From the NCBI GenBank assembly GCA_963971405.1, contig OZ020486.1:24141419-24205418 (forward strand): a stretch of DNA of 64,000 bases, read 5' to 3'. The stretch comes from Psococerastis gibbosa (taxonomy: Eukaryota; Arthropoda; Insecta; Psocodea; Psocidae). A program made the position numbers and the translations under genes. Below, in pieces: positions 1 through 13,027 of this stretch; positions within the stretch are counted from its first letter, which is position 1, and each line of letters opens with the position of its first letter. The notes under the pieces were generated by a model. That model was not told where the DNA came from and did not search any database. It saw nothing but the letters and a program-made list of their open reading frames with translations.

Positions 1-3000
1 CTACAAAACATTATTTTATTTCTCAACCCGAAAAACCCTAGACCAGTAGTGTAGTGCAATTATCTTTTAACAACTCAAGGGAATTGTGCTTTGCACGTGC
101 CCTGCATTCAGCCAGATTTGAGAGGAATTGCAATATAAGGCGTTGCTCCCGACAGAATAAAAAGCATTTCCTATGTTAAATAGTTCCAATTTCCTTCACG
201 TTTTACTAAATAATTTATAAAGCAAAGTTTCGGATCTCACGACTCTTGTAGCACGGTTCATGCCATTCTAAAATCGATAAAACTCATTTCAACCATGCCT
301 ATTTATGTACTGCTAGAAAATGAAGACAGTCAATTTTGGCAATTTTGTGGATCAGTAGGGCACTGCATCGCAAATCTGGCCAATAATAATTTTCACTGGG
401 TAGGGTAAAACGTAGCAGCTGACAAATTTGACTGCCGGGTAGAACTGTTGCGTCGGGGTGGACAGCCCTACGAGTACTGCAAGTATGTCCTAGCTTCAAA
501 GCACAGTTTAGGAAACAGTTACCAAGCTGATCCCTATTTTTTATAGCTGAATAATAATATCCAATATTATAAAAGTAATAATAACTACTTAATAAAATAA
601 CACGAATAGAGAATACAGAGTTTTAACATATTATTCTAGCCTTAATCAATGACGCGAGATTCCTGTAATAAATTTATCGTTAAAATCAGTCTAAATACAC
701 GAAATATTTTATAGTGTATCCTATTCTATAAGATGACTTCAGCAATGTCATTGAAAATATTGCCTACTCTATAATAACGTAGAGAGCCTACTCTACAGTA
801 TTATTCTCATACCAGTGAACAGTGCTTTTATGAAATCTAAATACTGTATAGCAAAGTAATTTAATTCTAAAATGTAGAATTCCATTATATTGTAAGTTAT
901 GTTATTTTACTGCATTTTGATGTAATCAGTCATTGACGTTTGGTTAGAGTTAAATACGCAAATCTATAAACTGATAAGCTCAGGATTTTGACAGCCTCAA
1001 AGGCCATAAGAAGCACAATTTGAGAAAAGGTTGGGATGGTGAATATAGATGAAAAAAAACTATTTCATACTTTATTTCGTGTAAAAGGAACTTGACTGAA
1101 TCAAATGCGCCGACTTCAATTTCAAGCCTAACGGATGAAGACTTAATAAATAATTTCCCTACATTTCAGTTTTTTTTTACACAAAAAGAATATATAAAAA
1201 TATAAAGGGTCACAAAAAGTGCATGCCTCTTTTCGGATTTTTTCACTTATGAAAGCTGAAGTGTTTTTGATTTAAAGGTAATGTACAACATTGTTGAAGT
1301 GATACTCAAGGGTTTAGGAAAACAGAATTCTGTGGCACAGGCTCATCATTCAGATGACTGGACAAATAACAATATTTTTCATTCAATATCGATGGACCAG
1401 ACCAGCATGGCATTGATTGAATGCCGAAAACTTTAAATCCACAATATAAAACTGAAAATCACGCAAAATATGAAATTTTATAATGTGTCAAGTTGTTGGC
1501 AAATAACGAAGAATGTTTAATTAATATAAAAATCAGACAAAAATAAAAGTCAGAAACATGGTGCAGTAACTAAATGAAAGGGAAGAATCCAATTTTAGAA
1601 AGAAATAAAAGAAAATTAGCGTTTGAAAAGGCTGGCTGCGGAAAAACTTAAGGAAAAAACTTGGGGAATATTCAATTTTCACTTTGAAATACAAGAGAAA
1701 ATAAATTTCTTACTAGTTCCTCCGAAGATAAAATACAAATAGTATACAGTAATAAATCAGTGCCAACTACGAATTTGTTATAAACGGCACAGCTCGGACC
1801 TGCTTCGATTATTTTAACGTTGGAATTCTTGTGTCAAGAAAATGTTTCCATGGTATGGAAATTTCAAATGTTGCCAAAACAGGAACCAGCCTAGTAATGG
1901 CTTGACCTAGGCCCGCTAGTTGTATATATTGTACCTTGGTACAGTAAATTACATTATCGTAATTATAAGCAGATAATACCATTAGATACTTATAATCACT
2001 GCGCTGATATTGTAAAGTGCAACAACTTCAAAAGGACGTGCGATTTAATAGGGTAGGTAGATAATTAGGTTGCAAATTAATTTAACAGTAAAGGTGAGCT
2101 GAGTCCAATGAGATTGCCACGCTGGTTTGGGTGTTATCACATCCCCTCGGTGTTTAGAATTTAGAGCAAAACGATCACCCCCCCCCCCCCAACACGTTTT
2201 TTATACAAAATGTTTTCCTTCAAAAATATTATTTTCTCTTCATAAGCTAAATCTAAATCTAGTGATACTCCTTGTTACTCTATTTAGCCCCGAAATGATG
2301 CCCGAATCAATGCAATTATTATCGGGAATTTCGTGCTTAGGTTTATCAAGGGGAAGGGGGGCACCTAGGCCTGTTAGTTTGTATCAATATTGGCCACAGC
2401 ATATGGGAATATAAGAAAAATAATTGTCATAGCCTTTTTTGAGAAACGTTTTAGTCATCTTTGATCGGTTTTTGAGTGATAAACCCCGAAACTAAAGTTA
2501 TCAAAGAAATGAAAAATATATTTATCTTGACAATATCTGAACATGTACATTGACGCACGTATACCTATCAACTTCAAGATCAAAATCTACGAGTATAATT
2601 AAACTATATAAGATAAAAGTCAACCACACTCCATTAAATTTTTTTCGATCATGTCGGCGAAATCAGCGATCTGATTACCTTAATAAAATGAATAGAATAC
2701 ATATAAATCACAAAATTATTACACAGTTTGTGAAAGCTAAATATACCAAATTAAACAAAAATTTATCTTAACGTATTGATAGCTGAGTTCGGCCGTTCAA
2801 ACTGACAGAACTGGTGAATCGCTAAAAACCACGTGTTTCCCCCCACCCCATATACTCAGCGCTTGCTCCCAAACTGCACCGTAGATATAGTTCATTCTTG
2901 AGACGACCGAGGTCTCTGCTGTAGATGAACACGTTTGAAAAATCTATGACGTCATATTTGTTTCCTCATCCTTATTAGAAAGTACCAAATACACAGATTG

Positions 3001-3012
3001 CTTGAAGTATAA
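1..3012. other. AT-rich non-coding DNA, no gene recognised
   Basis: No reading frame here resembles a protein and no known repeat stands out, apart from a cytosine homopolymer near 2177-2190 and several A or T runs. It reads as intergenic or intronic DNA. Confidence 0.5.
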
Positions 3013-3205
3013 TCGACTTCGATGGCAAGGTGGTAGCGTGCTTGTACTTGTGCGAGTCTCTACACGCCATGCGATCGGAGACGAGTCGGAACTCTACATG
3101 GGTAATAACATACAGGTACGACTGAAGAGGTCAATAGGATACATTCATTAAATTATTTGCATCCTATTATTAACCTTAAAAAATAATAATAATAATAAAT
3201 GCAAG
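3013..3205 (+). repeat. Dispersed short repeat, family A (SINE-like), copy 1
   Basis: It starts near CGACTTCGATGGCAAGGTGG, has a middle part with GCGTGCTTGTACTTG, and ends in an A-rich AATAATAATAAT tail, as SINEs do. Related copies lie at 20643-20832 (+), 50082-50263 (-) and, split by a MITE, at 60809-60923 plus 61409-61497 (+). The B-box-like stretch (AGTCGGAACTC) is only loosely tRNA-like, so the SINE assignment is an inference. Confidence 0.6.
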
Positions 3206-4149
3206 ATCATTTCTTGGGAAGCTATTTGCTGGCAAACGAAAACGTGGTTTCAATAAAGAATATTAAGATGATCTTGCGTTCTTCAAGCGTTTTATGAGCA
3301 ACCTTAGGAAAGTGATGGTACGCACCACCATTGTTGAATTAAAAACGAACGTCAAGAACGGTAGAAGTTTTCAAATTTATTCATTTTAAGTCAAGCAAAT
3401 TTTCATGACATAGGAGTAGGACTCATATAACTACACTGAAGTTAGCTATAACTTAAGTTAGGAGCTATGGACAAAAATTGAGTCCATATATGGGACCAAT
3501 TTGACCCCTGCTGATATTGAAAAATTCCATTGGATGTTTTTGTTTGTGCCCCTGAAAGAAACAGCAGATATTGCGAGAATACTCAGAAATGGTCAATGGA
3601 CGTTCAAACTTCAAAGTGCTTAAAGCTTAATACAGGCATATTGCATGTCAGAGAGCAGCCAATTTGTAGGTCATTCGAGATGCACCGGTGCACTGCTTAT
3701 GTATTCATTATGTATACATTGAACAGGGGAGGCTGCTCAATGTTTCATTGATATAAAAACAAATGATGTTGACACATTTACCCAATGCCTACAAAGAGCA
3801 GTAAGATTGCTATAGAATCTAATATTTTTCAATAAACTCAAAATATGCACTTAAGAGCAAATTGAGCATCCTCCTCCTATCCAATTTTATTTAAAGTCGA
3901 ATTCCTCATGAAATATTGATCATAGAACCATGAATGAGATTCCATATAGTACAAGAAATTATCCACTGTATTTCAGAACATAGTAAGTTTACGGCACTAA
4001 CACCATTTGGCCATAGTTTTTAAAGGCGTGAAATAATACTAACATAATGATGCTAGGTCCATGCATGTTAGTGCCGTCTATATAAATTACTATGCATTGA
4101 AATGTAGGAGAATTTTTTCAACAGTTTGGCATATTTTATAAGAACTTTA
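3206..4149. other. Non-coding DNA, nothing recognised
   Basis: Only short chance reading frames are present, and I see no match to the other repeat families in the window. Confidence 0.45.
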
Positions 4150-4400
4150 AGTTGGTACAAGACTCGTATCTGTACTTGGTTAAGTCATGATTTCTCCTGT
4201 TAAATTGCGTCTTAGCTTGTTCACTATCGCTTGTAGCCAGTGTAGGTTGCCATTGAGAACGTACATACCAGTTTGGCAAAGGCCAAAAATTCATACCGAA
4301 ACAATGCAAATAATGTCCGAAATCCATGGGGTCGTTGGTATTGGACCAGGGACCTATGGGCCAGGATAAGTAGGCCTGGGTCCATAAGAAGTCTTGTCTT
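4150..4400 (+). repeat. Dispersed repeat, family C, copy 1
   Basis: About 250 bp shared with 17485-17765 (+), 19290-19317 plus 19703-19915 (+, interrupted) and 35168-35400 (-). Shared landmarks are GTTAAGTCATG, TTGTCCATTATCGCTTGTAG (here degenerate), GAGAACGTA, ACAAATAATGTCC and GTCGTTGG. I do not know the class; the size and spread suit a SINE or MITE. Confidence 0.65.
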
Positions 4401-5727
4401 GTCTATAAGAGGTCTTGTAAAATGCGTCAAACTTCAAACTTGGTGCAAAGTCATGAATGCCGTCTTGTGAGCAGGCAAGACTAGTACTTTTTTAGCCTTT
4501 TGTTACTTGCATATTTTTGTAGGAAAATGGAAATAGAAACGAATTGCGAAGCGAATAATTTTCTAGTTTAGACTAATATTCCACTCATAAGCATTACATC
4601 CTTTACATCGAAAATAATTTACAGCCGCGATTGAAAGTGCATGCTGAGGTTAGCAGTCCACAATTCACATGAGCAGAACGTACATACTGAATTTATTATC
4701 GCACGTAAACTTTGCTAACATGTAAATGTGTACATTAATTAGTTCCCACATATAAAAACAAGCCAGCATTCCATGGTGGATAAATTGAAAAAAATTTACA
4801 ACAGCCGCCATCAATTGAATATGAGTCACATTACCTCTCGTTAGCAGCCAGGTTAAAATATAAAACAGCGATAGAAAATTCAAAGCTGCCTTTTCTATTA
4901 AATCCGAGAGAAGTTTCTATGTGCATTCCAACAAGTCAAAAGGAAAATACATTTCATCCCGCAATACTGGCTTAGGCTACATACTGTACATACATTTTAC
5001 TGCTTCTCTTTCTGAGTCCTGCATGATAAAATTCCCATTTACGTTCTAACCGCTGTGCGATGAAAGTATAGCTATAATTTCCCCAGTTTTAATCCCGCAT
5101 GAAAAAACTACAAAACTAGATTTTGCAAAACTCGTACGGAGACTAACAATATTAATTGGTTTAATTCTTTTCTACACACGATGAAAACCTCATAGGCTAT
5201 TGTTGAATATTCAGAGAAGATGACTGTCCAATGATAGTTCGTTGCATATGGAGGAGAAAAAAATCAAAAGTAGCCCTAGGCGGTGGGAGACTTCAACTGA
5301 GCATTGACAAAAATATATTACAAATAACTTACTCATTTAATTATATTCAAATGAAAAAAATTTAAGTTTGAAACTATACGGCAATTGTATATTTATTTTC
5401 CCATGGCTGTTGAAAATGATACTTTTTTTTTTTAAAAAAGGCACCTTTCTAATTTTTTCACCTATAAATGCGCCTCATTAGTAGGTAACAGAATTATCCA
5501 TTGAAATGCCTCAAAATCACATTGCTTGTTTGCCACCCTTCCATTAGAGTGAGATTTAACGTAGCTAAGAATTGCACCTAACTCAAACAGTAGAAGTATT
5601 TACTACCCACAAAAACATTAAAGTGAAAAACCCGAACTCACCACCAGCGTTTTAGCTCCTTGTTGTTCTCACAGAGAAAAACTGAACCCCACTACGTAGA
5701 GCGCATTGTTGTTCCTACTATGGCAAT
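4401..5727. other. Non-coding DNA, nothing recognised
   Basis: No convincing gene or repeat. The short reading frames here have low-complexity or unremarkable translations. Confidence 0.4.
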
Positions 5728-5883
5728 CAAGGCCGTGCCCAGGCTTTGTTTGGGGGGAGGGGGGCCCAAAAAAAATTCTTTAAATTTATATATAATATTA
5801 TTATTGAAAGTTATTCTATCCAGTGTAAATCCCTTTTCTTTTGGAGGGTGTTTGCACCCCCCCCCCCCCTGGGAACGGCCATG
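5728..5883. mobile_element. hAT-like MITE (G/C-tract type)
   Basis: The ends are inverted: CAAGGCCGTGCCCAGG on the left and the complement of CATGGCCGTTCCCAGG on the right. Just inside each end lies a G tract (left) or C tract (right). The flanking octamers ATGGCAAT and ATGACGAT agree at 6 of 8 positions, as expected for an aged 8-bp hAT duplication. It is about 156 bp and has no coding capacity. Confidence 0.6.
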
Positions 5884-6010
5884 ATGACGATTATATTTAA
5901 TCTTAACCTGGGTTTAAAAAAGATAACTTAGGATGGAAAGTGTCATTCAAAATTTTTTCGTTTACATTTTAAACCCCAAGAATAAGTTAATACTAAACGC
6001 CATAGTAGGC
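5884..6010. repeat. Dispersed repeat, family E (GGAAAGTG core)
   Basis: The segment shares TTTAATCTTAACCTGGG, GGAAAGTG..ATTCAAAATT and CCCAAGAATAAGTTAATACT with 12350-12640. The GGAAAGTGCTATTCAAAATT core flanked by TGTTTAC motifs recurs at 35430-35560 and inside 62102-62252. It looks like an old non-autonomous element. Confidence 0.5.
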
Positions 6011-7449
6011 CCACTGATAGCGAAGAATGGCCCAGCTAGTCTGATCACCACTTTTATTTGACTGCGGGCCAGGAACTTGAGAAAAAGATTGTGTCAGGCA
6101 CTCCCTTGAAACGTTCCTCTCCCCTTCACTAACTCTTACCTTGAATGACACTGCTAGTAAGTTCAACCTTACCTGGAAAAAAACAAATAGAATATTATTT
6201 AAATTACCCATTGTGCTTTAAAAAAAAATTGCCAGAAAAGGTATGTACCACAAAGATAAATTATTGCAGAATAATTAAAGTAAATTATTAACAATGGATA
6301 CAGTATACCAGGTTACCGTCTAAAATACTAGTAGTATTTGTCTTTGCTTGTAATGAAAAAGTATTTATATTATATTACAATACAAGCTACGGACTCGGGT
6401 TTACTGCGTGTGTAATGTGTAATTGTATATATCCCGACCACGTTACGATGACATTCGGTAGCCTTATTTCTTGTAATGTAGAAATGGAATATTCGTCATA
6501 TTCAGGATAATAATCATTACATTTGTAGTATAATTGCAAACTTAATGACAATGAATTGTATATTATGCACTAATTAATTTTAAAATGGGTGAGTATTAAA
6601 ATAAACTAAGACTTACGAAATGTCTTCGTAACGTGGCGGGTCAAGTGTGTGCGAGTAGTTTGGCAAACCACTATCGGGAGCACATCCTTTTCGCAAGGAT
6701 CGTTCAAAGCAGTTTGCTCTTGCTGATATTAAACATATGGACTACGAGAATTTGCTGTCTTAGGAAATGGCTACTGGGAAATACTGGTAGCTTAATGAGG
6801 CTTGCTGACAGAATTTAAGTGCTCAGGTAGTTCTTCCATAATGTATGTCTGAGTCTTTTGAAATATCCATTAGATACGGTAAGTTATGGTCCATAGACAC
6901 TTGACTGTCTATTTACCAACTTGGTGTTTTATAACAAATTGTGACCACCAAAACGATTGCGGTTTCTAAGGATACTCCAGCCACAATGAATGTACAAAAT
7001 CTATAGGAAGGACACAATTTATCAAAATTCTACACAACCTGCAATATGTGCAGTACGAGCAGATAATATCGGCAGTCTGGGGTAAAGGGCCACTCTTGTA
7101 GATGGTTTTGATATAAAGTAAAAAGCTATAACAGCAATAAGGAAGGCCAATAAAACGTCAGTCCATCCATTAGCAGTATACAGCAGTTCTGACAGACACA
7201 GCAAATGAAAGCTTTCGACTTTAATCTTAATATTGAAGCTTAATTATAGCTGGCTTTCACAATGAAACTCCGATTTGGTTCGTCAAAATCGACAAAATTA
7301 AATTTTCGAGTTTAGTTGTTTAGGAATTCTAAATTACACGCCAGAATCAATCTATTTTAAAGGTTTGTCTGCATACAATACAGTCTCCCTGCTACACAGA
7401 GAAATTTTTATAACAGCTTCGGCGTGAGATTAATTATTTTAATTTAATC
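6011..7449. other. Non-coding DNA, nothing recognised
   Basis: AT-rich sequence without a recognisable gene or repeat. Confidence 0.4.
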
Positions 7450-7636
7450 TATAAATAATGACTTTTTGATTAATTACATAGCAAACCTAGCGGAGCTAGG
7501 GCCATAAATCCCTCTATTACACTCAACTGGGAAGGTCCAGGACCGCCAGTTTCACATGGTCTCCGAAGCAAGACCTGAAACTGTAGTATGGGACTCAAAC
7601 CAATAAAAGTCAGAGTCCGTAACACTATTCCATGTG
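7450..7636 (-). mobile_element. tRNA-derived SINE, family B, diverged copy
   Basis: It is a degraded copy of the SINE seen intact at 21958-22171: CTAGCGGAGCTAGGGC, CTCAACTGGGAAGGTCC and GTCAGAGTCCGTAACACTA are still alignable. The B-box region has decayed to GGACTCAAACC. The orientation is reversed, with the tail at the low-coordinate end. Confidence 0.7.
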
Positions 7637-7834
7637 TTTCTTACTATCATATTGAATAAGCAATCGATTTCGACTGAGTTAGATATGTATATCTTAGATG
7701 CATTATATTGTACAATAATAAGGCTACATATCCCTATTGTTCTACCGTTTAATTAATAATACTAGTATAATTTTTACCCATAATTTAGATTTTTTATTGC
7801 TTTCCTATTTATGGGCTATATGTTAGTAGTAGGT

Positions 7835-8065
7835 CTGTAAAGGTCGAAATTTTCTATTACGAAATTTCAGGCCAATACATGTCTTGAGGTCCCAGGAACC
7901 AAAAAAAGTGGTTTTTAAGAAATGTTTCGCCAGTCGGTCGATTTGTGGGCAAAATACTCGATGGATTTTAAAGAAATTCGGTAGGCCTACTAGGTTCACA
8001 AAAATTATGACTCGGGACAGTTTTGATATTTTAGTCAAACTGAAATCGGGAAATTTCGCCAAAAA
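7835..8065. repeat. Dispersed repeat, family F (partial)
   Basis: Shared with 53990-54180, 63616-64000 and, inverted, with the ends of the 2.5-kb tandem units. Landmarks are GGTCGAAATTTTC, TTGAGGTCCCAGGAACC, AAAAAAGTGGTTTTTA and TTGTGGGCAAA.CTCG. An open frame crosses it, but the related copies are not open, so I do not call a gene. Confidence 0.6.
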
Positions 8066-8948
8066 AATAGCTGAGCCTTATTTCACACAACGAACCAAAA
8101 CGTTGTTTATTCCGACAATTCCACAAACATACATATCAATGACTGGTCCAACAATGTGTACTGGCGACTATACAATATTCGGTACAAGCGGGGCTTGGGC
8201 CTGCGGCGGGCGGCAGCTCGCCCCTTCGGGGCCTCGAGTTGGGCATTACGCAATTACGCAGCTCGGCCCTTCGGTGCTCGCATGACACAACTTCAATTTT
8301 CAGAATTTTTTAAATTTTTTCTGTCTTAAGAACCTTCTCCTGACAATAACAAACACAACAACAAAAAATAGTGAAATTTGTCCAGCCGTTCACGCGTGAT
8401 GGCATGACCAAGGGAATTAGGGATTCCTTTTTATATTATAGAGATTATTTTATATTATATATATTATATGGGCATACAAGTATAGTCATTGGGCGTACAG
8501 TTGAGATGGGTATATGAAACTGTGTGTGAGATAGTCGTTTTCTTGAAAGTCCATTTTGTAGAATGGCAAATTGAAAGCTGAGGAACTGAAATGGGTATAA
8601 TTTATAAGAAAGCCTTAATAGGCGCACGTTTCAGCACTTAGAACGTGGCAAAGAGGGCGACTGTGGAAAGAAAGAACGTAATTCAAGGAAAAGTTGACAC
8701 AGATTTTAAGCGGAGCGTGCTTCTTAAACAAGACGGAGAATTTAGCTGTTGAATAAAAAATAAATATAGAGAGACCTAGATACCTGAAAAAAGAACGAAG
8801 GCACCAAGCCATTTCATTTGGAATACAATATTTCAAAACATATTGGAAGCAGTATGTTATTACGCTTGGCTTTGTTGCTTAGTGGACGTGGACTACAAAA
8901 TCTGGACAGCCCTACTATACTCGAAAGAGTTCACCTCAGAGTCAATAT
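8066..8948. other. Non-coding DNA with a small GC-rich patch
   Basis: The patch at about 8190-8282 contains two imperfect GCAGCTCG(C/G)CCCTTCGG(G/T) motifs and is much richer in GC than its surroundings. A TA-rich tract follows near 8440-8470. No gene was recognised. Confidence 0.4.
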
Positions 8949-9343
8949 GGCGGGGTTTCCACCGACCGGCTAGGGCTAAAAAAAAATACGGTGACGCGGT
9001 AGCAGACATTCAAGACTTAGGCGAGGTTTCTACCGACCTCGCATTGCAGAATGCAAATGAAATTGACGGAAATGTTTGTTTTCCTCTATGCCATAGTTAA
9101 AATTGATCAATGATCATAGAGTAAAATCACAAACAAACAAACTAAAATTAAAAAATAGCGTCATGGGATATGTTAATTACAATCATTTTAATAGATTTCT
9201 ATAAAAAGAAAAACAAACATTTCCGTCAATGTCATTTGCATTCTGCAATGCGAGGTGGGTGGAAACCCCGCCTAAGTCTTGAATGTCTGTTACCACGTCA
9301 CCGTATTTGTATTTAGCCCTAGCCGGTCGATGGAAACCGCGCC
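8949..9343. mobile_element. Harbinger-like MITE, 395 bp, copy 1
   Basis: Long imperfect inverted repeats start GGCGGGGTTTCCACCGACCG on the left and return as the complement on the right. Both flanks read TAT, a 3-bp target duplication. A second copy of the same length lies at 52817-53211. The centre holds a palindromic TTGATCAATGATCA stretch. The termini plus a 3-bp duplication fit the PIF/Harbinger (Tourist) type; that class call is inference. Confidence 0.8.
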
Positions 9344-9346
9344 TAT

Positions 9347-10384
9347 CAAGAATACACGATCGAAAACTTTGTTTGTTGCCAACTCTACTTGTTAAGTCAC
9401 CGCTTGGTAGGATCATTGGGGTTATAAACAAACTCAATGATTCTGATCCATTTGCACTGAGCCTACCATCCTTCAGGACAGCTATCTCGGGCATTATAAG
9501 TAGGCCTGTGCCGAATGGTGAATTGTTGTTTTATAGGTATGTAGTTTTAGTTCTTAGTCATTTATTTATTTTGTTTTTAAAAGCCTTTGTGTGTATTTTT
9601 TGGTTGCGTGTACTGTACCACGTAAGTGTCATCGTTGTGGACCTGATCTGTTGATGGCTGAAATATAAACTATTATTATTAAAATATTAACAATCGTTCA
9701 GGAACAACATTTTTATGTTTTTCCAAAAGGTGCGAAAGAAATTATTTCTTTCGAACGTTTCATGTTTGACAATGTTTTGAAGCATCTTATGGAAGCGATT
9801 CAATCTAAAAACAATTTTATCTACCGGGTACATTTTCAATTTTTATTCCAACCAGCTGCATCCGAGGGTTGATAATATACAGAATATAATAAGGGAAGGT
9901 TTTCAGCATTAAGCCACAAAATATTTTTGTCGTCATCAGTCAGTGTGTATTTAAATAACCCTATCAAACAAGAGACGGCTATCACAGCTAGCCATTCCCT
10001 GCCTTATCGAACTGGGATTACCCTGCCACGGGCAGTTATGGAGAATGAAATATGCTGACCGAAATCCAGTTGCGTGTTTCCAGACTTGGGTTGTGTTATT
10101 TCCAGCGGTGTCTGACAGATAAAATAGAACAGGGCAGTCCTCTTTTGTTCTGCCTTTTGTCCCTTTATAAAAGGTTTAGAGGACTCTGAAAAACTATGTC
10201 ATTACTCAACTCCCCTTCAAGTGTAGAGAGTTTTTGTGCCATATGGCTTTCACAACTCGTTTTCACATAGCTTTCTGAATAATTTTAATATTCAAATAAA
10301 ATATTAATAATAATTAACACCGATTCAAGATCGGTAGGAATATATTTAGCCTATATTTTTATTATTATTTTTATTTTATATAAA
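9347..10384. other. Non-coding DNA, nothing recognised
   Basis: Ordinary AT-rich sequence. The open frame on the plus strand that runs out of the MITE end shows no family features. Confidence 0.4.
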
Positions 10385-11035
10385 TTGGGGTACAGGTGTT
10401 ACCTGTGTGCACTTAAGCCTATTGGCCTATTGTGCCCCCTACAACAAAGTATCTACATCACTTCTACATCACTTTCTCGAGGCCTATCTCCCTCACGAGA
10501 GCCAGGATCTTGAGGGGATTCAGAAGTGGTAGGTCTTTTACATGCAACTGCAAGCTTTCCGAGCATGCTGCTCTTCTTCGTGCGATTGCATCGCATCGCA
10601 TCGCAGGTCCTCCGCACCTTCATAGCAGAATCTGCAGACTATAGTTGTCTCCCTAAGAGACTCCAGATATTTAACCCCAGGACCAAAGACGCCAAGGCCT
10701 GTTCTTGGTTTGGTACTTCCTAGCCTAGAGCCATCAGTATACCACTTGATTGTGTGACTATTGAGAATTCCTGCTGATTCGCAGCATTCTTTCATTGTCC
10801 CTAATATAGTTTCGAATTCCCTCCTAAAACAGTATTTTGGATGGATTCTATCGCTTGGCATATCCAGGCAGTGGTCAGACGTAGTCAGAGAGGCTGAGTC
10901 TCTCTTAATTGCCCTTCCACTCCTAGTAATGCCATTTCTGCTGAAGTTTCCACTGCAACATGGAGGGGTGGGAAGTCCAGTACTATCTCCATTGCTGCAG
11001 TGGGACAGGATTACATAGCCCCTGTAAAGCATCAT
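10385..11035 (-). pseudogene. LINE remnant with RNase H fragment
   Basis: The minus strand encodes an RNase H beginning, IKWYTDGSRLGSTKPRTGLG, with the TDGS signature of the RNase H carried by some non-LTR retrotransposon ORF2 proteins. Downstream the family frame is lost: the expected helix with the catalytic Glu is not readable. The 3' part (TAAGTGCACACAGGTAACACC in minus-strand sense) is shared with 13918-14110, where it ends in an A tract. This is a 5'-truncated, frameshifted dead copy. An R1/I/Jockey-like source is likely because those clades carry RNase H. Confidence 0.7.
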
Positions 11036-11209
11036 GTTAGAGAATACGGGCTTCTGAATGTAGCCATAATTTGGATTATTCAGAGAAAAATTCTCATGTG
11101 GTTTGATTTTGCCATGTCCATGAAGCCATGACCAATGGTATGGTTACAGCAGTATTTAGCCTATACGAGTATTCACCAAAGAAAAATTGGAAAGTACTAT
11201 AATACCTTA

Positions 11210-11351
11210 GGCGCGTATTCCACCTACGCCAATAGTCAATAGTAAATGTGGTATTGACGTGGTAACAGACATTTTTAGACTGTCTTTAATGTCTGCTACC
11301 ACGTCAATACCATATTTACTATTGACTATTCACGTAGGTGGAATAAGCGCC
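11210..11351. mobile_element. Harbinger-like MITE, short hairpin form
   Basis: Nearly the whole 142 bp is an inverted repeat: GGCGCGTATTCCACCTACG on the left mirrors CGTAGGTGGAATAAGCGCC on the right. The inner arms carry the GACGTGGTA(A/G)CAGACATT block of the 395-bp MITEs. The flanks are TTA and TAA. Confidence 0.75.
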
Positions 11352-11354
11352 TAA

Positions 11355-12152
11355 ATTCAGATTCAAATCGTATACATTAACATAAATACTCAAAATATTT
11401 CTTTAATCGAACAAATGGGTAGTCAGGGACATAGTAATATATAAAAGTAGTTCGAAAAAAAGTAATTAGAACGATAGTGCAGGTCTTAAGGAGACTAAAC
11501 TAATGATGGTTAGAAATTGTATAGAGCCGAATTTATTGTCTTACCAAAATAACTGTTTAACTACCGGCTAACAAATAATAAAGAAATCATAACAATAAAA
11601 CAGGAAAAAACAACGGAGCATTTCTGTTCGAGAATAGCTGTTATCAGTACCCAATATATAATATAATAGTGCAGTGGGATTGATTAATTGCTGTAAAAGT
11701 CACCAACCTCATTCTAGCCATACCTGACACAACTTAATATTAGCCTGTTTTTGGAGGCAAAAAATATGCTACAAACTATGAATTATACATACAGTATGTA
11801 TTTAAAACGAACGGGTTCATGCCCAATGAATATAGAATCAGCAATTCAAAATGGGAGATAAATACAGAGAAATATCGCGATGTTATAAACTGAGTTCTGT
11901 TTTTACAACTGAAAACAAACAGGATCCGGAAGTTGATCCTTGGAACGTTTCCTGTGACACAGCGCTCCGGATCTAATTCATACCTATTGAAGCTCCATTT
12001 TTTTTAAGCTTCGTCATCACCTCCAACATTTCTAATTCAAAGTATAATCCCCGGGGTTCTCCTTCAACAGCCTATAAATCGCTTGGCTTGCGCATTAACG
12101 GCGACGGCGGTTTCTTGCTCTTTGGCGGCATTACTACCAATCAATTCTTTAC
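11355..12152. other. Non-coding DNA, nothing recognised
   Basis: No gene-like frame and no repeat shared with the rest of the window. Confidence 0.4.
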
Positions 12153-12213
12153 ATAGCCCAGTGGGTAGAGAACTGGATTAAGAACTGGGGTATTGGGTTC
12201 GAAGCCCAGTATG
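12153..12213 (+). repeat. tRNA-like sequence, probably a SINE head
   Basis: It has an A-box-like TAGCCCAGTGGGTAGAG and a perfect B-box-like GGGTTCGAAGCCC, 30-40 bp apart as in tRNA promoters. I cannot draw a full acceptor stem, so I prefer a tRNA-derived element or pseudogene over a working tRNA gene. Confidence 0.45.
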
Positions 12214-12349
12214 AAAGGAAAATTTTCCGTATATCATATCTTGGGGCAATCTAAGAGCAAATGGGATACTTACCTTAACATCAGGCCTAGCACCAAAGTA
12301 AAAGTATAACATATGTGAAAATTATCGTAAATGAACCCAATGTAGTCCA

Positions 12350-12640
12350 GCGGGCCTAATATTTTTAATCCTAACCTGGGATTAAAATCAAATCAAATGT
12401 ATTTAATTCTATCTCAAAGTACAGGATACAAATCAACAATTCCCAATCTCAAATGTTCCTAAGAATGTGCTTGGGGAGGGAACATACCATACTAGACTAA
12501 ATTCAATTGAATAAAATAAAAATCTAAACAAGATAATTTTACAATGGAAAGTGCTATTCAAAATTGTTTTGTTTACATAATTTATAAGCACCAAGAATAA
12601 GTTAATACTAATAATCGCCTGCTGCGACTTATGGGCAAAA
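12350..12640. repeat. Dispersed repeat, family E
   Basis: Related to 5884-6010: TTTAATCCTAACCTGGGATT, GGAAAGTGCTATTCAAAATT and ACCAAGAATAAGTTAATACT occur in the same order. Here an extra AT-rich stretch of roughly 140 bp separates the first two blocks. Confidence 0.5.
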
Positions 12641-12737
12641 AATGGCCCCGGCTAGCATTTCTTGATGAAGCTAATTCCATTGGAGGGGTCATAGGATATA
12701 CGTTCTTTTGTACCAACTCAGATGTGGAGACACTCCT

Positions 12738-12955
12738 ATAAATAAAATAAATAAATAAAGACTTTTTTTGTTCTATTACTAAGCAAACCTAGCGAAGTTA
12801 GGGTTATAAAGCCCTCTCTTACACTCAAATAGGAAAGCCCGGGGCCGCCTGCTTTACATACCCTCCGAAGCATGGCCAGAAAATGTAGGAAGTGTAGGAC
12901 TCGAACCAACAACCTTTCGGGTGAAAGTCAGAGTCCGTACCACTACTCTACAAGT
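12738..12955 (-). mobile_element. tRNA-derived SINE, family B
   Basis: Well preserved. The B box GGTTCGAGTCC, the body (CTTTATAACCCTAACTTCGC in minus sense) and an (ATAA)n tail are all visible, with the tail at the low-coordinate end. See 21958-22171 for a copy with a clear target duplication. Confidence 0.85.
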
Positions 12956-13027
12956 CGCGCGAATTCAGCTTCAGGCGGGTTTTCCAAGTTGAGCACACCG
13001 AGTTCTTTCGATCGATATTTCTCCTAA

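Noticed and set aside
7884..8285. 133-codon open frame
   Set aside because: Its first half lies in dispersed repeat family F, whose other copies are not open, and the rest is a GC-rich patch.
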